Below, one piece after another: positions 8,878 through 18,096 of a stretch of DNA of 35,517 nucleotides. The stretch is from Euryarchaeota archaeon UBA126 (GTDB lineage Archaea; Thermoplasmatota; Poseidoniia; Poseidoniales; Thalassarchaeaceae). The notes below the pieces were generated by a model. That model ran no database searches. It was given only the letters and a program-made list of their open reading frames with translations, and had not been told where the DNA came from. A program made the position numbers and the translations under genes. Each line of letters starts with the position of its first letter. Positions within the stretch are counted from its first letter, which is position 1. The stretch covers positions 1 to 35,517 of the forward strand of contig DAMG01000019.1 of the NCBI GenBank assembly GCA_002497025.1. The letters are read 5' to 3'.

Positions 8878-9876
8878 TTAATTCAAAGCGGAATGCGGCC
8901 TTTTACCGGCAAAGTGGTCTAGTATTAGTGTGACCATTTCATCACCAATTCTTGATTGTGCTTCGAGCGTTGCCGCTCCAATGTGTGGAGTTCCATGGAA
9001 ATTCGGATGCTGTATTAGTGGGTTGTCCAAGGCGGGCTCAACTTCGAAAACATCTAGAGCAGCACTCGTTAAATCTCCAGACTCTAAGTAATCGAGGACT
9101 GCGCCTTCATCCACGATTCCGCCTCGAGCACAATTTACAATATGGTTGCCACAATTAACACCATTTGGAGCCAATGTCGGCATCATGGCTATTCTTTCTC
9201 TATTTACTAGATGGTAAGTTTCTTCGCTAAGATTACAGTGAATTGAGATATGAGTGCACAGGCGGAAAATGGAATCTACATCATCGTGCATAGTACAGTC
9301 AAATTTACTTGCAATGTTTGAAGGAAGATAGGGGTCGTAGGCATGGCATTCCATCCCCATCGCTGTGGCCACGGTAGCCACTCCTTGGGCAATCCTACCA
9401 AAACCGACTAAGCCCAATCTCTTGCCACTAAGTTCCGTTCCTTTCAATTGTTTTTTTTCCCACAATCCTGCGCGAAGTCCACGATCACCTCTAGCTATAT
9501 GTCTGCATGATGACAATAAATGACCTATTGTAAGTTCGACGACACTGTTCGTAGATGATTGGGGTGTGTTGCATACAACAATCCCATGCGAAGATGCTGC
9601 TTGTAAATCGATATTGTCTACTCCTACTCCTGCTCTTCCTATGAAGGATAAATTATCTGATTTGGAAATTACCTCAGAAGTTAGTTTTGTAGCACTCCGG
9701 ACAACAACTGCGTCAAAGGCAGACAATGCTCCTGAGAGTAACTCATCTTTCGTGTAATGCCGCTCGATTACTTCATGCCCAGCGATGAGCAGCCTGTTAA
9801 CTGCGGCCGAATCCATACCATCTGTAACTGCTACCCTACCCACGTTAAGATGCGTTGATGACAAAGTGATGAACAT
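8878..9876 (-). CDS. serA: D-3-phosphoglycerate dehydrogenase-like 2-hydroxyacid dehydrogenase (short form)
   Basis: A 332-residue D-isomer-specific 2-hydroxyacid dehydrogenase. The IGRAGVGVDNID segment at 79-90 and the Rossmann motif GLVGFGRIAQG at 155-165 are typical of phosphoglycerate dehydrogenase. The catalytic triad is visible: Arg251 in CARGG, Glu280 in EVEP and His298 in TPHIGA. The C-terminal ACT regulatory domain of long SerA is absent, so serine feedback through ACT is not expected. About eight extra residues (APNGVNCG) sit just before the catalytic Arg strand. The enzyme would start serine synthesis from 3-phosphoglycerate; another 2-hydroxyacid substrate is possible. No ribosome site precedes the ATG, which suggests a leaderless message. 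Confidence 0.82.
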   Translation of the reverse strand: MFITLSSTHLNVGRVAVTDGMDSAAVNRLLIAGHEVIERHYTKDELLSGALSAFDAVVVRSATKLTSEVISKSDNLSFIGRAGVGVDNIDLQAASSHGIVVCNTPQSSTNSVVELTIGHLLSSCRHIARGDRGLRAGLWEKKQLKGTELSGKRLGLVGFGRIAQGVATVATAMGMECHAYDPYLPSNIASKFDCTMHDDVDSIFRLCTHISIHCNLSEETYHLVNRERIAMMPTLAPNGVNCGNHIVNCARGGIVDEGAVLDYLESGDLTSAALDVFEVEPALDNPLIQHPNFHGTPHIGAATLEAQSRIGDEMVTLILDHFAGKRPHSALN

Positions 9877-9898
9877 TTGTTATTGGAAGTGTCCCTAA

Positions 9899-9918
9899 AA
9901 ACCGGCTAAATACGGTTT
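9899..9918. promoter_or_regulatory. inverted repeat between divergent genes
   Basis: AAACCG and CGGTTT form a perfect 6-bp inverted repeat with an 8-base AT-rich spacer, just upstream of the serA-like start and in the 112-base gap shared with the divergent membrane protein. It could be an operator; short repeats of this size also occur by chance. Confidence 0.3.
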
Positions 9919-9988
9919 CAATACATTTGCTACTTTATTTGAAAATAGAACCGCGCGTTTCTTGATGTAATTTCGCTCCGTCGATTAC

Positions 9989-11074
9989 ATGGCGGCATCG
10001 CTGGAATCGCTTATCACTGCCATACTGATACTACTAACTCCCGTTTTTCTTGCGATTCCATTGTCATTAGGTTGGAAATGGTGGGTAGGTACAGAACCGG
10101 AACACGTCCACTACAGGGAAAAGGTCAGATTAGTTTTAGACGCCGGGTTACCACTTAGCCGGTTTAGAAAGGAATTAGATGCTGAGGCCAGGGTTGTCGA
10201 CATAGATCCTGAAAGACAATCTAGAATAGAATCAGACTTATTATTTCCAATGCGCGTGAAACATTTTCTCTTAATGCCGGGTCTTGTAGTGTGGCCATTA
10301 CTTGGACTATTTGCAGCTCTGTTAACAATTCCTTTAATGCCGATTTTATGGTTCTTTGAGTGGCTTCTAATCGAAAAAAGGGTTTTACTATGGATTGGAA
10401 TCACGGTTCAAAAACTCACTAGATGGGAAATTATTGGTATACCTAGAGTGGAAGACGGCCTAAAAAATCCAGACCCCGTATTATCATCAATTAATAGGAT
10501 GCCAATTACAGTATTTTTGGGATTATTCGCATTTCTAATTGTAAGTTATCTTCGAATTGATACGCAATCAGTCTTGATTGTTTCTGGCGCAGTGTACATT
10601 ATTCTTGTAGCATTTATTTCAGTCATAAGGGCTGGTACATTGAGTACGATGGTATTTGCAGATACCGGGAATAGAAGGCTGCTACCTATGGGCACCTTCG
10701 TAGAAGATATGCTTGGGCCTTGGGTCGGAGTAGGCTTGATATTCTTGATTTCTAGGCAAATTTTCTATGGTACAGAATTACGTTCCGGCGAAATGTTCGG
10801 CGATCCAGTGATATTTTCACTAGCTATTTTGCTAGTTTTATACACCGCAACTATGATTGGTGTTGCAGTAGAAATCTCATTCTTTAGATCAAGGGCAGAG
10901 GCTGTTAGGTTAAAATTCCAAAATCAAATGATTGATGAATTCGAACCACAATTATACTTGTTTACTAGAAATCTAGGTATGCTGAAAATATCCAGATTAA
11001 TGACCCTTAGACAATGGGTCGAACAAGGTGAAAAGATCAACCTAAAAGACTTAGATAAACTCAAACGCTCGTGA
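9989..11074 (+). CDS. unknown integral membrane protein
   Basis: A 361-residue protein that I do not recognise. It has a hydrophobic N-terminus (about 8-30), then a charged ~50-residue segment, two close spans around 92-130, two spans around 172-212, and two further spans around 240-300, followed by a soluble ~60-residue C-terminus ending in a Lys-rich stretch. The charged segment LDAGLPLSRFRKELDAEARVVDID has some helical-hairpin character. No catalytic or metal-binding motif is visible. It is transcribed away from the serA-like gene and converges on the ygfZ-like gene with a 14-base overlap of the coding ends. No function is proposed. Confidence 0.75.
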   Translation: MAASLESLITAILILLTPVFLAIPLSLGWKWWVGTEPEHVHYREKVRLVLDAGLPLSRFRKELDAEARVVDIDPERQSRIESDLLFPMRVKHFLLMPGLVVWPLLGLFAALLTIPLMPILWFFEWLLIEKRVLLWIGITVQKLTRWEIIGIPRVEDGLKNPDPVLSSINRMPITVFLGLFAFLIVSYLRIDTQSVLIVSGAVYIILVAFISVIRAGTLSTMVFADTGNRRLLPMGTFVEDMLGPWVGVGLIFLISRQIFYGTELRSGEMFGDPVIFSLAILLVLYTATMIGVAVEISFFRSRAEAVRLKFQNQMIDEFEPQLYLFTRNLGMLKISRLMTLRQWVEQGEKINLKDLDKLKRS

Positions 11075-11966
11075 GAGTAATTTCTCCCTCAGGAGTATTA
11101 ACGCATATTTCAGAACTAAGTGATATTTCTCTTGGATGGATCAATAAGTTAATCCAAGAATCACCAAATTGTTGTGAACTAATGATTTCCAATTGCTCTT
11201 TGTTTGTTGATTTTGATTTTCCTAATCGCATTTGGATATTTGTCTTGAATGTAGATATTGACTTCTTGATTCCACCTCTACTTTCCATCCTAGCATGAAT
11301 CTCTTGGCCGGGGTAACATCCCTTTTTTAGGTCTACAAGTCGTTCTAATCCTAAATTAAAGGGGATATGTCCAGAAACATCTACTGAGTAATCAATCATG
11401 CCGGCAATTGATAGCATTGCTATGGCTGAATTAACCTCTCCAATCCTGGCACCATTTGTTTTCAACAAATCTGTTATTTCAGAATATTCTCGGCTCGGAA
11501 TCAGCATTTCGTAGATACTAAAATCATCCTCTATTTTAATTACTGAAATCATCGAATCGAAAAATTTAGTCCAATGACCGGTATGTAATTCGGCTTGGCT
11601 AATTCCTAGCCCGAGAAGGATCCTTTCGGGTTGTTTTCCGTAAATCAGTATTCGATGCACTGCTCCGTCACCGCTTGAAACTTCGATATTTTCATTCCAT
11701 GGAATTCCACTCGTGAGCGTTTTACGAAGAATATCCGACATTGAATCATTATGGAGCAATAAAATTTGTTCACCTAAATCCACATGCAATTGGTAGGTTG
11801 CAATCCGGCCATTTAGGTCGCAAATAAAAGATTCTTTTCGAGTTAAATTCGAATCATTGGAAACGTCTACAGTTAGCATTCTGTTGAGATGATTCCTGGC
11901 ATCTTTACCAGAAACTAGTGTTACGGCGGTTGGAATTTCTACAATATTAGCCAATGGTGGAATCAT
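11061..11966 (-). CDS. ygfZ: folate-binding YgfZ-family protein (GcvT-like fold)
   Basis: A ~301-residue member of the YgfZ/IBA57 family. The signature KGCYPGQE appears in the segment LVDLKKGCYPGQEIHARM and is diagnostic; it contains the conserved Cys. These proteins share the T-protein (GcvT) fold, bind tetrahydrofolate and help mature or repair particular Fe-S enzymes, including radical-SAM proteins. The start is placed at the ATG at 11966, which follows a GGTGG ribosome site; an in-frame start at 12017 would add 17 residues overlapping the previous gene. It lies 23 bases downstream of an A-type Fe-S carrier gene, the partner expected from IscA/IBA57 biology. Confidence 0.85.
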   Translation of the reverse strand: MIPPLANIVEIPTAVTLVSGKDARNHLNRMLTVDVSNDSNLTRKESFICDLNGRIATYQLHVDLGEQILLLHNDSMSDILRKTLTSGIPWNENIEVSSGDGAVHRILIYGKQPERILLGLGISQAELHTGHWTKFFDSMISVIKIEDDFSIYEMLIPSREYSEITDLLKTNGARIGEVNSAIAMLSIAGMIDYSVDVSGHIPFNLGLERLVDLKKGCYPGQEIHARMESRGGIKKSISTFKTNIQMRLGKSKSTNKEQLEIISSQQFGDSWINLLIHPREISLSSEICVNTPEGEITLTSV

Positions 11967-11989
11967 AGCACAACCACCGATTAAACAAT

Positions 11990-12376
11990 TCAGCCAAATG
12001 ATTGCCCGCAGCCACATGCCCTGTCCGCGTTTGGATTTTCCATGTGAAACCCACCACCCATTAGTGAGTCCTTAAAATCGAGTTTTAACCCGTTAAGTAA
12101 TGTACTATCGTTATCATGAATCAGGATTGTGACTCCGTCAACATTGATTGTTTGAAAGCCCTCTTCTTCAGGTCTTTCTACGACCACCATATCATACAGA
12201 TATCCCGAGCACCCTCCTGCCTTTGCACTGATGATTAGTACGTGGGTATCAATCTGTTCACCAATTGCTGATTTTACTGCCAATCTAGCGGCTGGGGTGA
12301 CTTCTATGTTTACATCAACACACTCAGTGATAGTTGCAATAGGTAGCGAAAAGCCAGTTCCCTCAATTAGAGACAC
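11990..12376 (-). CDS. A-type iron-sulfur cluster carrier (IscA/ErpA/HesB family)
   Basis: A HesB-like carrier that holds Fe-S clusters and hands them to apo-enzymes. The three cysteine ligands are visible: one in AKAGGCSGY and two in the C-terminal CGCG. The usual SLMGGGFHMENPNA segment precedes the last pair. The open frame extends to a TTG at 12406, but a GAGGTTGA ribosome site lies four bases before an in-frame GTG at 12376, so that start is preferred; TTG with the upstream AGGA is the alternative. The ~20 residues before the canonical domain are extra. It is divergent from fdhD and upstream of ygfZ, so an Fe-S assembly operon is likely. Confidence 0.88.
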   Translation of the reverse strand: MSLIEGTGFSLPIATITECVDVNIEVTPAARLAVKSAIGEQIDTHVLIISAKAGGCSGYLYDMVVVERPEEEGFQTINVDGVTILIHDNDSTLLNGLKLDFKDSLMGGGFHMENPNADRACGCGQSFG

Positions 12377-12467
12377 GAACTCAACCTCGGGAGACCCATA
12401 TATCAACCATTCCTGTGTTTAACTCCTCTTCCGTCAATCCAATAGAATAGGTCCTGTTAGGCAACAC

Positions 12468-13265
12468 GTGTCCGGGTCCAGGGAGTCTGATGTGATTCGA
12501 ATATCCAATCATGGTTCTGAACGTATAATGGACACTTTAGCAGTCGAAGCCCCCCTCTCGATGGAATTAACTCACAAAGGGGCAACTTATCCTTTGGGAA
12601 TTACTATGCGTACACCAGGAGATGATATAGATCTAACAGTAGGATTTCTATACTCCGAGGGGATAATTGAACAATACAAAGATATCGAAAATATATCTGA
12701 AGCAGAAGGTCTAATTTCAGTTGATTTAAGTGATGATTTACAATTCGATATAAATTCACATCGTCGGCAAACACTTACTTCTTCGGCATGTGGTGTTTGT
12801 GGTAAAGTATCATTAACAAATTTACATCAAATACACACAAAAACCCTCAGCGAGTCTTTCAAAGTCAATTCAGACCAAATATCTGATAATTTGAAATCAC
12901 TCAACTCTATCCAACCATTATTCGAGTTGACTGGTGGCACCCATGCCGCTGTTGCATTTGATAATAATGGAAATGTCATTGCATCTAGGGAAGACGTTGG
13001 TAGACACAATGCGCTTGACAAACTAATTGGGCATATGTTACGCAATGGCGCCCTGAACACTGAAGATTCAGTTCTACATGTTTCTGGTCGTTCCTCATTT
13101 GAATTGGTTCAGAAAACGATACGAGCAGGTTTTCCAATTATGGCGTCTGTTGGGGCAGCTAGTTCCCTAGCAGTAGACCTAGCTAGAGAATACAATTTGA
13201 CACTAGTATGCTTCCTCAAACGAGAATCTATGGTTGTGCACTCTGCACCTAATCGAATCATATAG
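12468..13265 (+). CDS. fdhD: formate dehydrogenase accessory sulfurtransferase FdhD
   Basis: A 265-residue FdhD homologue. The protein transfers sulfur from a cysteine desulfurase to the molybdenum cofactor of formate-dehydrogenase-like enzymes. The catalytic CxxC is present as SSACGVCGK (Cys108, Cys111), and the ASREDVGRHNALDKLIG segment and the later SGRSSFELVQK segment are family hallmarks. Translation begins at GTG; there is no strong ribosome site. It lies 65 bases upstream of and co-directional with the YdeP-like molybdoenzyme, which is its probable client. Length is normal for the family. Confidence 0.93.
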   Translation: MSGSRESDVIRISNHGSERIMDTLAVEAPLSMELTHKGATYPLGITMRTPGDDIDLTVGFLYSEGIIEQYKDIENISEAEGLISVDLSDDLQFDINSHRRQTLTSSACGVCGKVSLTNLHQIHTKTLSESFKVNSDQISDNLKSLNSIQPLFELTGGTHAAVAFDNNGNVIASREDVGRHNALDKLIGHMLRNGALNTEDSVLHVSGRSSFELVQKTIRAGFPIMASVGAASSLAVDLAREYNLTLVCFLKRESMVVHSAPNRII

Positions 13266-13277
13266 TGGATACGAACA

Positions 13278-13292
13278 ATATTCATTGAATAT
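13278..13292. promoter_or_regulatory. short inverted repeat between fdhD and the molybdoenzyme gene
   Basis: ATATTC and GAATAT form a perfect 6-bp inverted repeat with a 3-base loop in the 65-base gap. It could be the TATA region of a second promoter or a weak hairpin; nothing in the sequence decides between these. Confidence 0.25.
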
Positions 13293-13330
13293 ATCAACAA
13301 AATGAATAAGAGTCAGTAGGTGGGTTAGTC

Positions 13331-15616
13331 GTGAGCAGGGAGACTAATGAGACTCCTCCGATTGAGGACACTCCTCCAATTACTGGAAAACCTTCTTCTT
13401 CTGCAGCAGGCGCTACTGCAATTCTATCCACAATTAAACACGGCATTACAAGGTCTGGTGTAACTGGGTCAATTAGCTCACTTTCGAAAGTTAACAAATT
13501 TGGTGGATTCGATTGCCCTGGTTGTGCATGGCCGGATCCAGATGATCACCGAACAATAGCTGAGTTTTGTGAGAACGGTGCTAAAGCGGTTGCTGATGAA
13601 GCAACAAGTAAGAAAATCACAGCTAATTTCTTCGAAAAATATTCAGTGGTGGAATTATCTCTAAAGTCCGATGAATGGCTAAATTCTCAAGGCCGATTGA
13701 CTTCTCCCATGCTATTAGATGAAGGTATGGATAATTACACTCCCATTTCTTGGAAAGAATCGTTTGAATTGATTGCAGATGAGTTATGTTCTCTAGAAAA
13801 CCCCAATCAATCTATTTTCTATACATCTGGCCGCACTAGCAATGAGGCAGCATTTCTTTGGCAATTGTTGGCTCGTGGATTCGGAACGAACAATCTGCCA
13901 GATTGTTCCAATATGTGTCACGAATCTTCTGGATTTGCCCTATCTGATTCTATTGGTATAGGTAAAGGAACAGTAAAGTTAGAAGATTTCAATTCAGCTT
14001 CGCTAATTTTAGTCGTCGGTCAAAACCCAGGGACTAATCACCCTAGAATGCTCACTGCGTTAAGAGATGCCAAGAAGCACGGTGCTTCCATAATATCCAT
14101 CAATCCACTTATTGAAACCGGTATGAAGAAATTCAAACATCCTCAGAATCCACTCGAAATGCTAGGTTCTGGAAAATCGATTTCAGACAGGCATGTTCGA
14201 ATCAATATTAATGGAGATATGGCATTTTTCCGAGGACTGAATCATTGTATTGTAAAGAATCACAATTATGATCTAAATTTCATTGGAGAACATACATCTG
14301 GATTTGAAGACTACAAAGCATCCATCGAAAGTGTTGACTGGGATCAGATCGAATCTATTAGTGGTATAAGCCGTCAAGAGATAGAATCTATTGCGGAAAT
14401 CGTATCAGAATCTAAATCAATCATTACCTGTTGGGCCATGGGAATCACACAACACCATAATTCAGTTGAAACAATACAAGAGATGGTCAATACACACTTA
14501 CTAGGTGGCCACATTGGTAGGAAAGGCGCGGGATTATGTCCCGTCAGAGGCCATTCCAATGTACAGGGAGATAGAACTGTTGGAATCAACCATATTGCGA
14601 ATCCTTCCCTTATTCAAAATATACAAAATAGTACTGGTATACAAACGCCCAATAGGCATGGTTTTGACGCTGTAAATGCAGCTCGGGCGATGTTAGAGGG
14701 AAATGCCAAGGTATACCTAGCAATGGGGGGGAATTTTCTTTCAGCCATGTCTGATACCAAATTAATCGCTAAAGCTATGAATAGATGTCAATTAACTGCT
14801 TTTATTTCTACTAAATTAAATCGTAATCATTTGGTAACAGGCCAAAAGTCGCTCATTCTTCCATGTCTTGGGAGGACTGAAGTCGACGAACAAACTACTG
14901 GTAACCAATTCGTTAGTGTAGAGAATTCAATGGGCATTGTGCATAGTTCTCAAGGCCATATGAAGCCAGCTTCAGATGAATTATTGTCCGAAGCCGCAAT
15001 TGTTGCTGGAATCGCAACGGCAGTTGAGTATAGGCGCCCTATGAGTGATTTAGACTGGAATAATTTAGTTGAAGATTATGACCGAATTAGAGATATAATC
15101 GAGCAAACAATACCAGGGTTCAATGATTACAATTCTCGAGTTAGGGCAAAAGCGGGCTTCTACCTCCCCAATCCACCCAGGGATGATCTAACTTTCAATA
15201 CACAAACAGGGAAGGCTAATTTCAGATTTCACAATATATCGAGCCTGTCTCCGGAAGAAAATGAATATGTGATGATGACCATAAGGTCTCATGACCAATA
15301 CAATACAACTGTCTATTCAGGGGAAGATCGATACCGTGGGATTAAATCAGGCAGAAGAATTGTGATGATGAATCCAATTGATGTTAAACAAAGTAATCTT
15401 CGGGCTGGGGATTTAGTAAATCTAACCTCGGTTTTCCAAGATGAACTTCGGAACTCTCCAAATTGGTATTTGGTAGAATATGATATTCCTAGAGGGAATG
15501 TTGCGACATATTTCCCAGAGGCAAACGAATTAATCCCATTAAATTCAACCGCATCTGGCAGTAATACTCCAACAAGTAAATCCGTTATAGTAAGAGTTCG
15601 CAAATCTCAGGATTGA
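13331..15616 (+). CDS. YdeP/FdhF-like molybdopterin oxidoreductase
   Basis: A 761-residue bis-MGD molybdoenzyme of the formate-dehydrogenase-like YdeP family. The GFDCPGCAWPDPDD segment (Cys62, Cys65), followed by Cys80 in EFCENGAKA, is the family's N-terminal cysteine cluster. Only three cysteines are seen, where FdhF has four ligands. Cys196 in NMCHESSG lies at the position that carries Sec or Cys as molybdenum ligand in FdhF. Cofactor segments ILVVGQNPGTNHPRML and HLLGGHIGRKGAGLCPVRGHSNVQG are clear. No Tat signal is visible, so it is probably cytoplasmic. The first ~50 residues are Ser/Thr/Pro-rich and look disordered. Start is GTG. Substrate is unknown; some E. coli work links YdeP to acid resistance. 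Confidence 0.88.
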   Translation: MSRETNETPPIEDTPPITGKPSSSAAGATAILSTIKHGITRSGVTGSISSLSKVNKFGGFDCPGCAWPDPDDHRTIAEFCENGAKAVADEATSKKITANFFEKYSVVELSLKSDEWLNSQGRLTSPMLLDEGMDNYTPISWKESFELIADELCSLENPNQSIFYTSGRTSNEAAFLWQLLARGFGTNNLPDCSNMCHESSGFALSDSIGIGKGTVKLEDFNSASLILVVGQNPGTNHPRMLTALRDAKKHGASIISINPLIETGMKKFKHPQNPLEMLGSGKSISDRHVRININGDMAFFRGLNHCIVKNHNYDLNFIGEHTSGFEDYKASIESVDWDQIESISGISRQEIESIAEIVSESKSIITCWAMGITQHHNSVETIQEMVNTHLLGGHIGRKGAGLCPVRGHSNVQGDRTVGINHIANPSLIQNIQNSTGIQTPNRHGFDAVNAARAMLEGNAKVYLAMGGNFLSAMSDTKLIAKAMNRCQLTAFISTKLNRNHLVTGQKSLILPCLGRTEVDEQTTGNQFVSVENSMGIVHSSQGHMKPASDELLSEAAIVAGIATAVEYRRPMSDLDWNNLVEDYDRIRDIIEQTIPGFNDYNSRVRAKAGFYLPNPPRDDLTFNTQTGKANFRFHNISSLSPEENEYVMMTIRSHDQYNTTVYSGEDRYRGIKSGRRIVMMNPIDVKQSNLRAGDLVNLTSVFQDELRNSPNWYLVEYDIPRGNVATYFPEANELIPLNSTASGSNTPTSKSVIVRVRKSQD

Positions 15617-17097
15617 AGTTTCGCGGATTTATTCTGTTCTTTCAGTAGTAACGAGCATCGATTCATTTGGGTTTTACACAAACGCATTTCTTCCTCGTCT
15701 AATTCTCTATTCAATGCCTGCTCAAAACATTTTATGGCATCAGCGAAATGTTCCATGGCGGCATATGATGACCCCATATTGTAGAGTGTTCTACCAGTCA
15801 CCATACTGGGGTCCATGGAGATAGCTTGGTGGTACGATTGTATGCTTTCGGCAAATTCTCCCAATTGATGGAGGGCATGGCCTCGCCCATTATGGCACCT
15901 TACACGTAGCTCTCTTTCTTCCCTAGGAGCTGATGAAATTGCTTTATCGAAACAATTCAATGCCTGATCACCTTTGTCCTCACCCAGCAAGGTTAGCCCC
16001 TTGTTGTACCATTCTATAGCTACATTCACACTACTTTCGTCAATCGTTGTATTCTGTGCGGAAGATATCTTCGCTTCTTCTGCCGCAGTAATAAGGTCGA
16101 CACTTATTTCTTCATCTGAAGATGATGTAGATTTTTTGAATTCCTCAGCCTTTTGCTTACATTGCGTCGCCTTCTCTGCATGACCTGCCGATTCTAAAGC
16201 ATCAGCCAAACCTATCCATGAATCATATGTGGACCCATGTTCTTCGATAACTTTCTTCCATGTCTGAATTGCCAATGCATGATTGCCAGATTGGGTAGCA
16301 TCCTTTGCTTTTCTTTCTAGAACGACCAATGTGTCTTCAAGTGAGATTTCTAATTCTTCCTCTTCTTCATCTGGTACAAATTCCGCGTATTGAACTTCTT
16401 CGGTTGCGACAGGTGTGAATTCTACAATTTCTTCTTCAGGCTCTTGCATATCATCTTCTATCTTTGTCAACAATTCCACGGCTATGTTTAGGCCAGAGTC
16501 TAATTGTAAACAATAATTCAATGATTGAATTGCGTCCTCACTGAGATTTAATGCGTGGAGACAAAATCCGCAATAGTACCACATCATTGGTTCCGCAGAA
16601 TAGTCTCCTTCTAACGCCGGTGAAATCTTTTCCATAGCAGATTGGAATTGCGAATTCTCAACTAACAAGGCGATTTCTTCGATTAGATTAATCGATTCAG
16701 AATGAATTGCCTCTGCAATAATTACTGGCGCTTCTTCTTCGGTTACGTTTGTGGAAACACCCTCGGGCGATACCAAAGCTTGTAATTGCTCATTATCCAA
16801 TCCTAGATCTACAGCAGCCGCGGCGTATTTGGCAGCTAAGGACGAATCACGTTGTGAAAACAAGAATGCTAAATTAGCAGCAGTGGGGGCGTGAAAACGG
16901 TTGATTAGAAACGCTCTTTCAAACGCTACTATCGCTGCATCAATATCGCCAAGAGCGTGGTTTACTACTCCTAATCCATACCAAGCGGCGGAATTATCCG
17001 ATTCGGAATCTATGAGATTCTCATATTCTGATTTCGCCGAAGCATACTCGCCACTAGTGACGAACTGTTGAGCCCGGTCAAAAATCTCTGTAGACAC
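15607..17097 (-). CDS. tetratricopeptide-repeat protein
   Basis: A 496-residue soluble protein with TPR helix pairs at the N-terminus (about 5-110, for instance AAWYGLGVVNHALGDIDAAIVAFERA), in the middle (about 165-205 and 255-310) and at the C-terminus (about 355-485, for instance CHNGRGHALHQLGEFAESIQSYHQAI). A strongly acidic, Glu-rich linker lies near 215-250. There is no signal peptide or membrane span and no enzymatic domain, so it is probably a scaffold or protein-interaction module. The coding end overlaps the convergent molybdoenzyme gene by ten bases. The membrane-anchored protein gene lies upstream in the same direction, 62 bases away. No specific function can be assigned. Confidence 0.85.
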   Translation of the reverse strand: MSTEIFDRAQQFVTSGEYASAKSEYENLIDSESDNSAAWYGLGVVNHALGDIDAAIVAFERAFLINRFHAPTAANLAFLFSQRDSSLAAKYAAAAVDLGLDNEQLQALVSPEGVSTNVTEEEAPVIIAEAIHSESINLIEEIALLVENSQFQSAMEKISPALEGDYSAEPMMWYYCGFCLHALNLSEDAIQSLNYCLQLDSGLNIAVELLTKIEDDMQEPEEEIVEFTPVATEEVQYAEFVPDEEEEELEISLEDTLVVLERKAKDATQSGNHALAIQTWKKVIEEHGSTYDSWIGLADALESAGHAEKATQCKQKAEEFKKSTSSSDEEISVDLITAAEEAKISSAQNTTIDESSVNVAIEWYNKGLTLLGEDKGDQALNCFDKAISSAPREERELRVRCHNGRGHALHQLGEFAESIQSYHQAISMDPSMVTGRTLYNMGSSYAAMEHFADAIKCFEQALNRELDEEEMRLCKTQMNRCSLLLKEQNKSAKLQS

Positions 17098-17159
17098 AGA
17101 CTTATCGCGATATGAACAAGGGATAAGATTTCTGAATCAATGAGTGCTAATGCATCGTC

Positions 17160-17957
17160 CTATTCACTAGGCGCTGGATCATCCAGACGATTCTCTTCGT
17201 CAAGTCGTGCTTTTGCTATTCCTGCGAAATATACCATCATGGGTACGGCGATTAATAGGAAAAAGCAACCAACTAATGTAGCTATTCCGTATAATGTCTC
17301 TTGGACAGGATCGATTTTAAATTCCGAAACAGAAACCAATTCATGTTCTGTTAGGGAAAAACTCACTAGAACCCCTTCTGGTGATACTAACTCGCCGTCG
17401 ACATATATTCCAACTATCCAAGTAGTAGTTACTCTCTCTTGGGAAATCAACTCTAATATCTCTAATTCAGCCTGAGATTGATTAACAGCTCTTTCATAAC
17501 CTACTCCTTCAATGGGCAAATATAGTGAAGATCTGCCTCTCATTACAACTTCTTGCGAATCAATCATCATGTTATGTTCGTAGGCCTCATCACAAGAGTC
17601 GGAAATTTCATCGAATTCCTTACAATTGAATATCGAGTCGCCATCTTCGCCCAAAAGAGGCGAATGATACCATTTGGAACTCGTCGAAGTAACAATCAAT
17701 TCAGCGTTATTGGGTGCATTTGTTACGGTGATATTAACCCAAGTAGGAGATGAAGTTGTTGCGGTGTACCAAGAGGACTCATTTTCATTCTCTAATTGAA
17801 GTTGATAATCCACGCTCTCATTAGTAGTCTCATATCTGTAATACTCACTATCTATTGTAGCAGTATATACTGCATAGGATAATACCAAAATCAACACCAA
17901 ACCTAAACCCACCATAGTCCGAAGCATGTTCGGGTTCCTTGATAGTGACTTCCTCAT
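17160..17957 (-). CDS. membrane-anchored protein with external domain, unknown
   Basis: About 265 residues with one hydrophobic span near the N-terminus (LVLILVLSYAVYTATI), a ~180-residue hydrophilic domain rich in Asn, Ser, Thr and Glu, and a second span near the C-terminus (TLVGCFFLLIAVPMMVYFAG), then a short charged tail. The middle domain contains a Cys pair in FNCKEFDEISDSCDEAY that could form a disulfide outside the cell. The frame is open to a TTG at 17975, but the ATG at 17957 (MRKSLSRN) is the more natural start. I recognise no family. It is divergent from the ribosomal-protein cluster and precedes the TPR gene. Confidence 0.7.
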   Translation of the reverse strand: MRKSLSRNPNMLRTMVGLGLVLILVLSYAVYTATIDSEYYRYETTNESVDYQLQLENENESSWYTATTSSPTWVNITVTNAPNNAELIVTSTSSKWYHSPLLGEDGDSIFNCKEFDEISDSCDEAYEHNMMIDSQEVVMRGRSSLYLPIEGVGYERAVNQSQAELEILELISQERVTTTWIVGIYVDGELVSPEGVLVSFSLTEHELVSVSEFKIDPVQETLYGIATLVGCFFLLIAVPMMVYFAGIAKARLDEENRLDDPAPSE

Positions 17958-18052
17958 TGCTACGGCGAACCACAAGGGTGGTTTGAACCATTGTGTGGAG
18001 TGCGCAAGAATGCAGTACCAAGCCGCTATAGGTTTCAGTCATGTCATCACCG

Positions 18053-18060
18053 TTATATAC
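18053..18060 (+). promoter_or_regulatory. TATA box of the ribosomal-protein cluster
   Basis: TTATATAC lies 37-44 bases before the eS19 start, with an ACCG stretch just upstream that could be the TFB-recognition element. A transcript starting about 25 bases downstream would leave a short leader carrying the AAGGTGAG ribosome site. Confidence 0.55.
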
Positions 18061-18096
18061 AGCCTCAAGGTCGGCCGGGCGCTACAAGGTGAGTGT

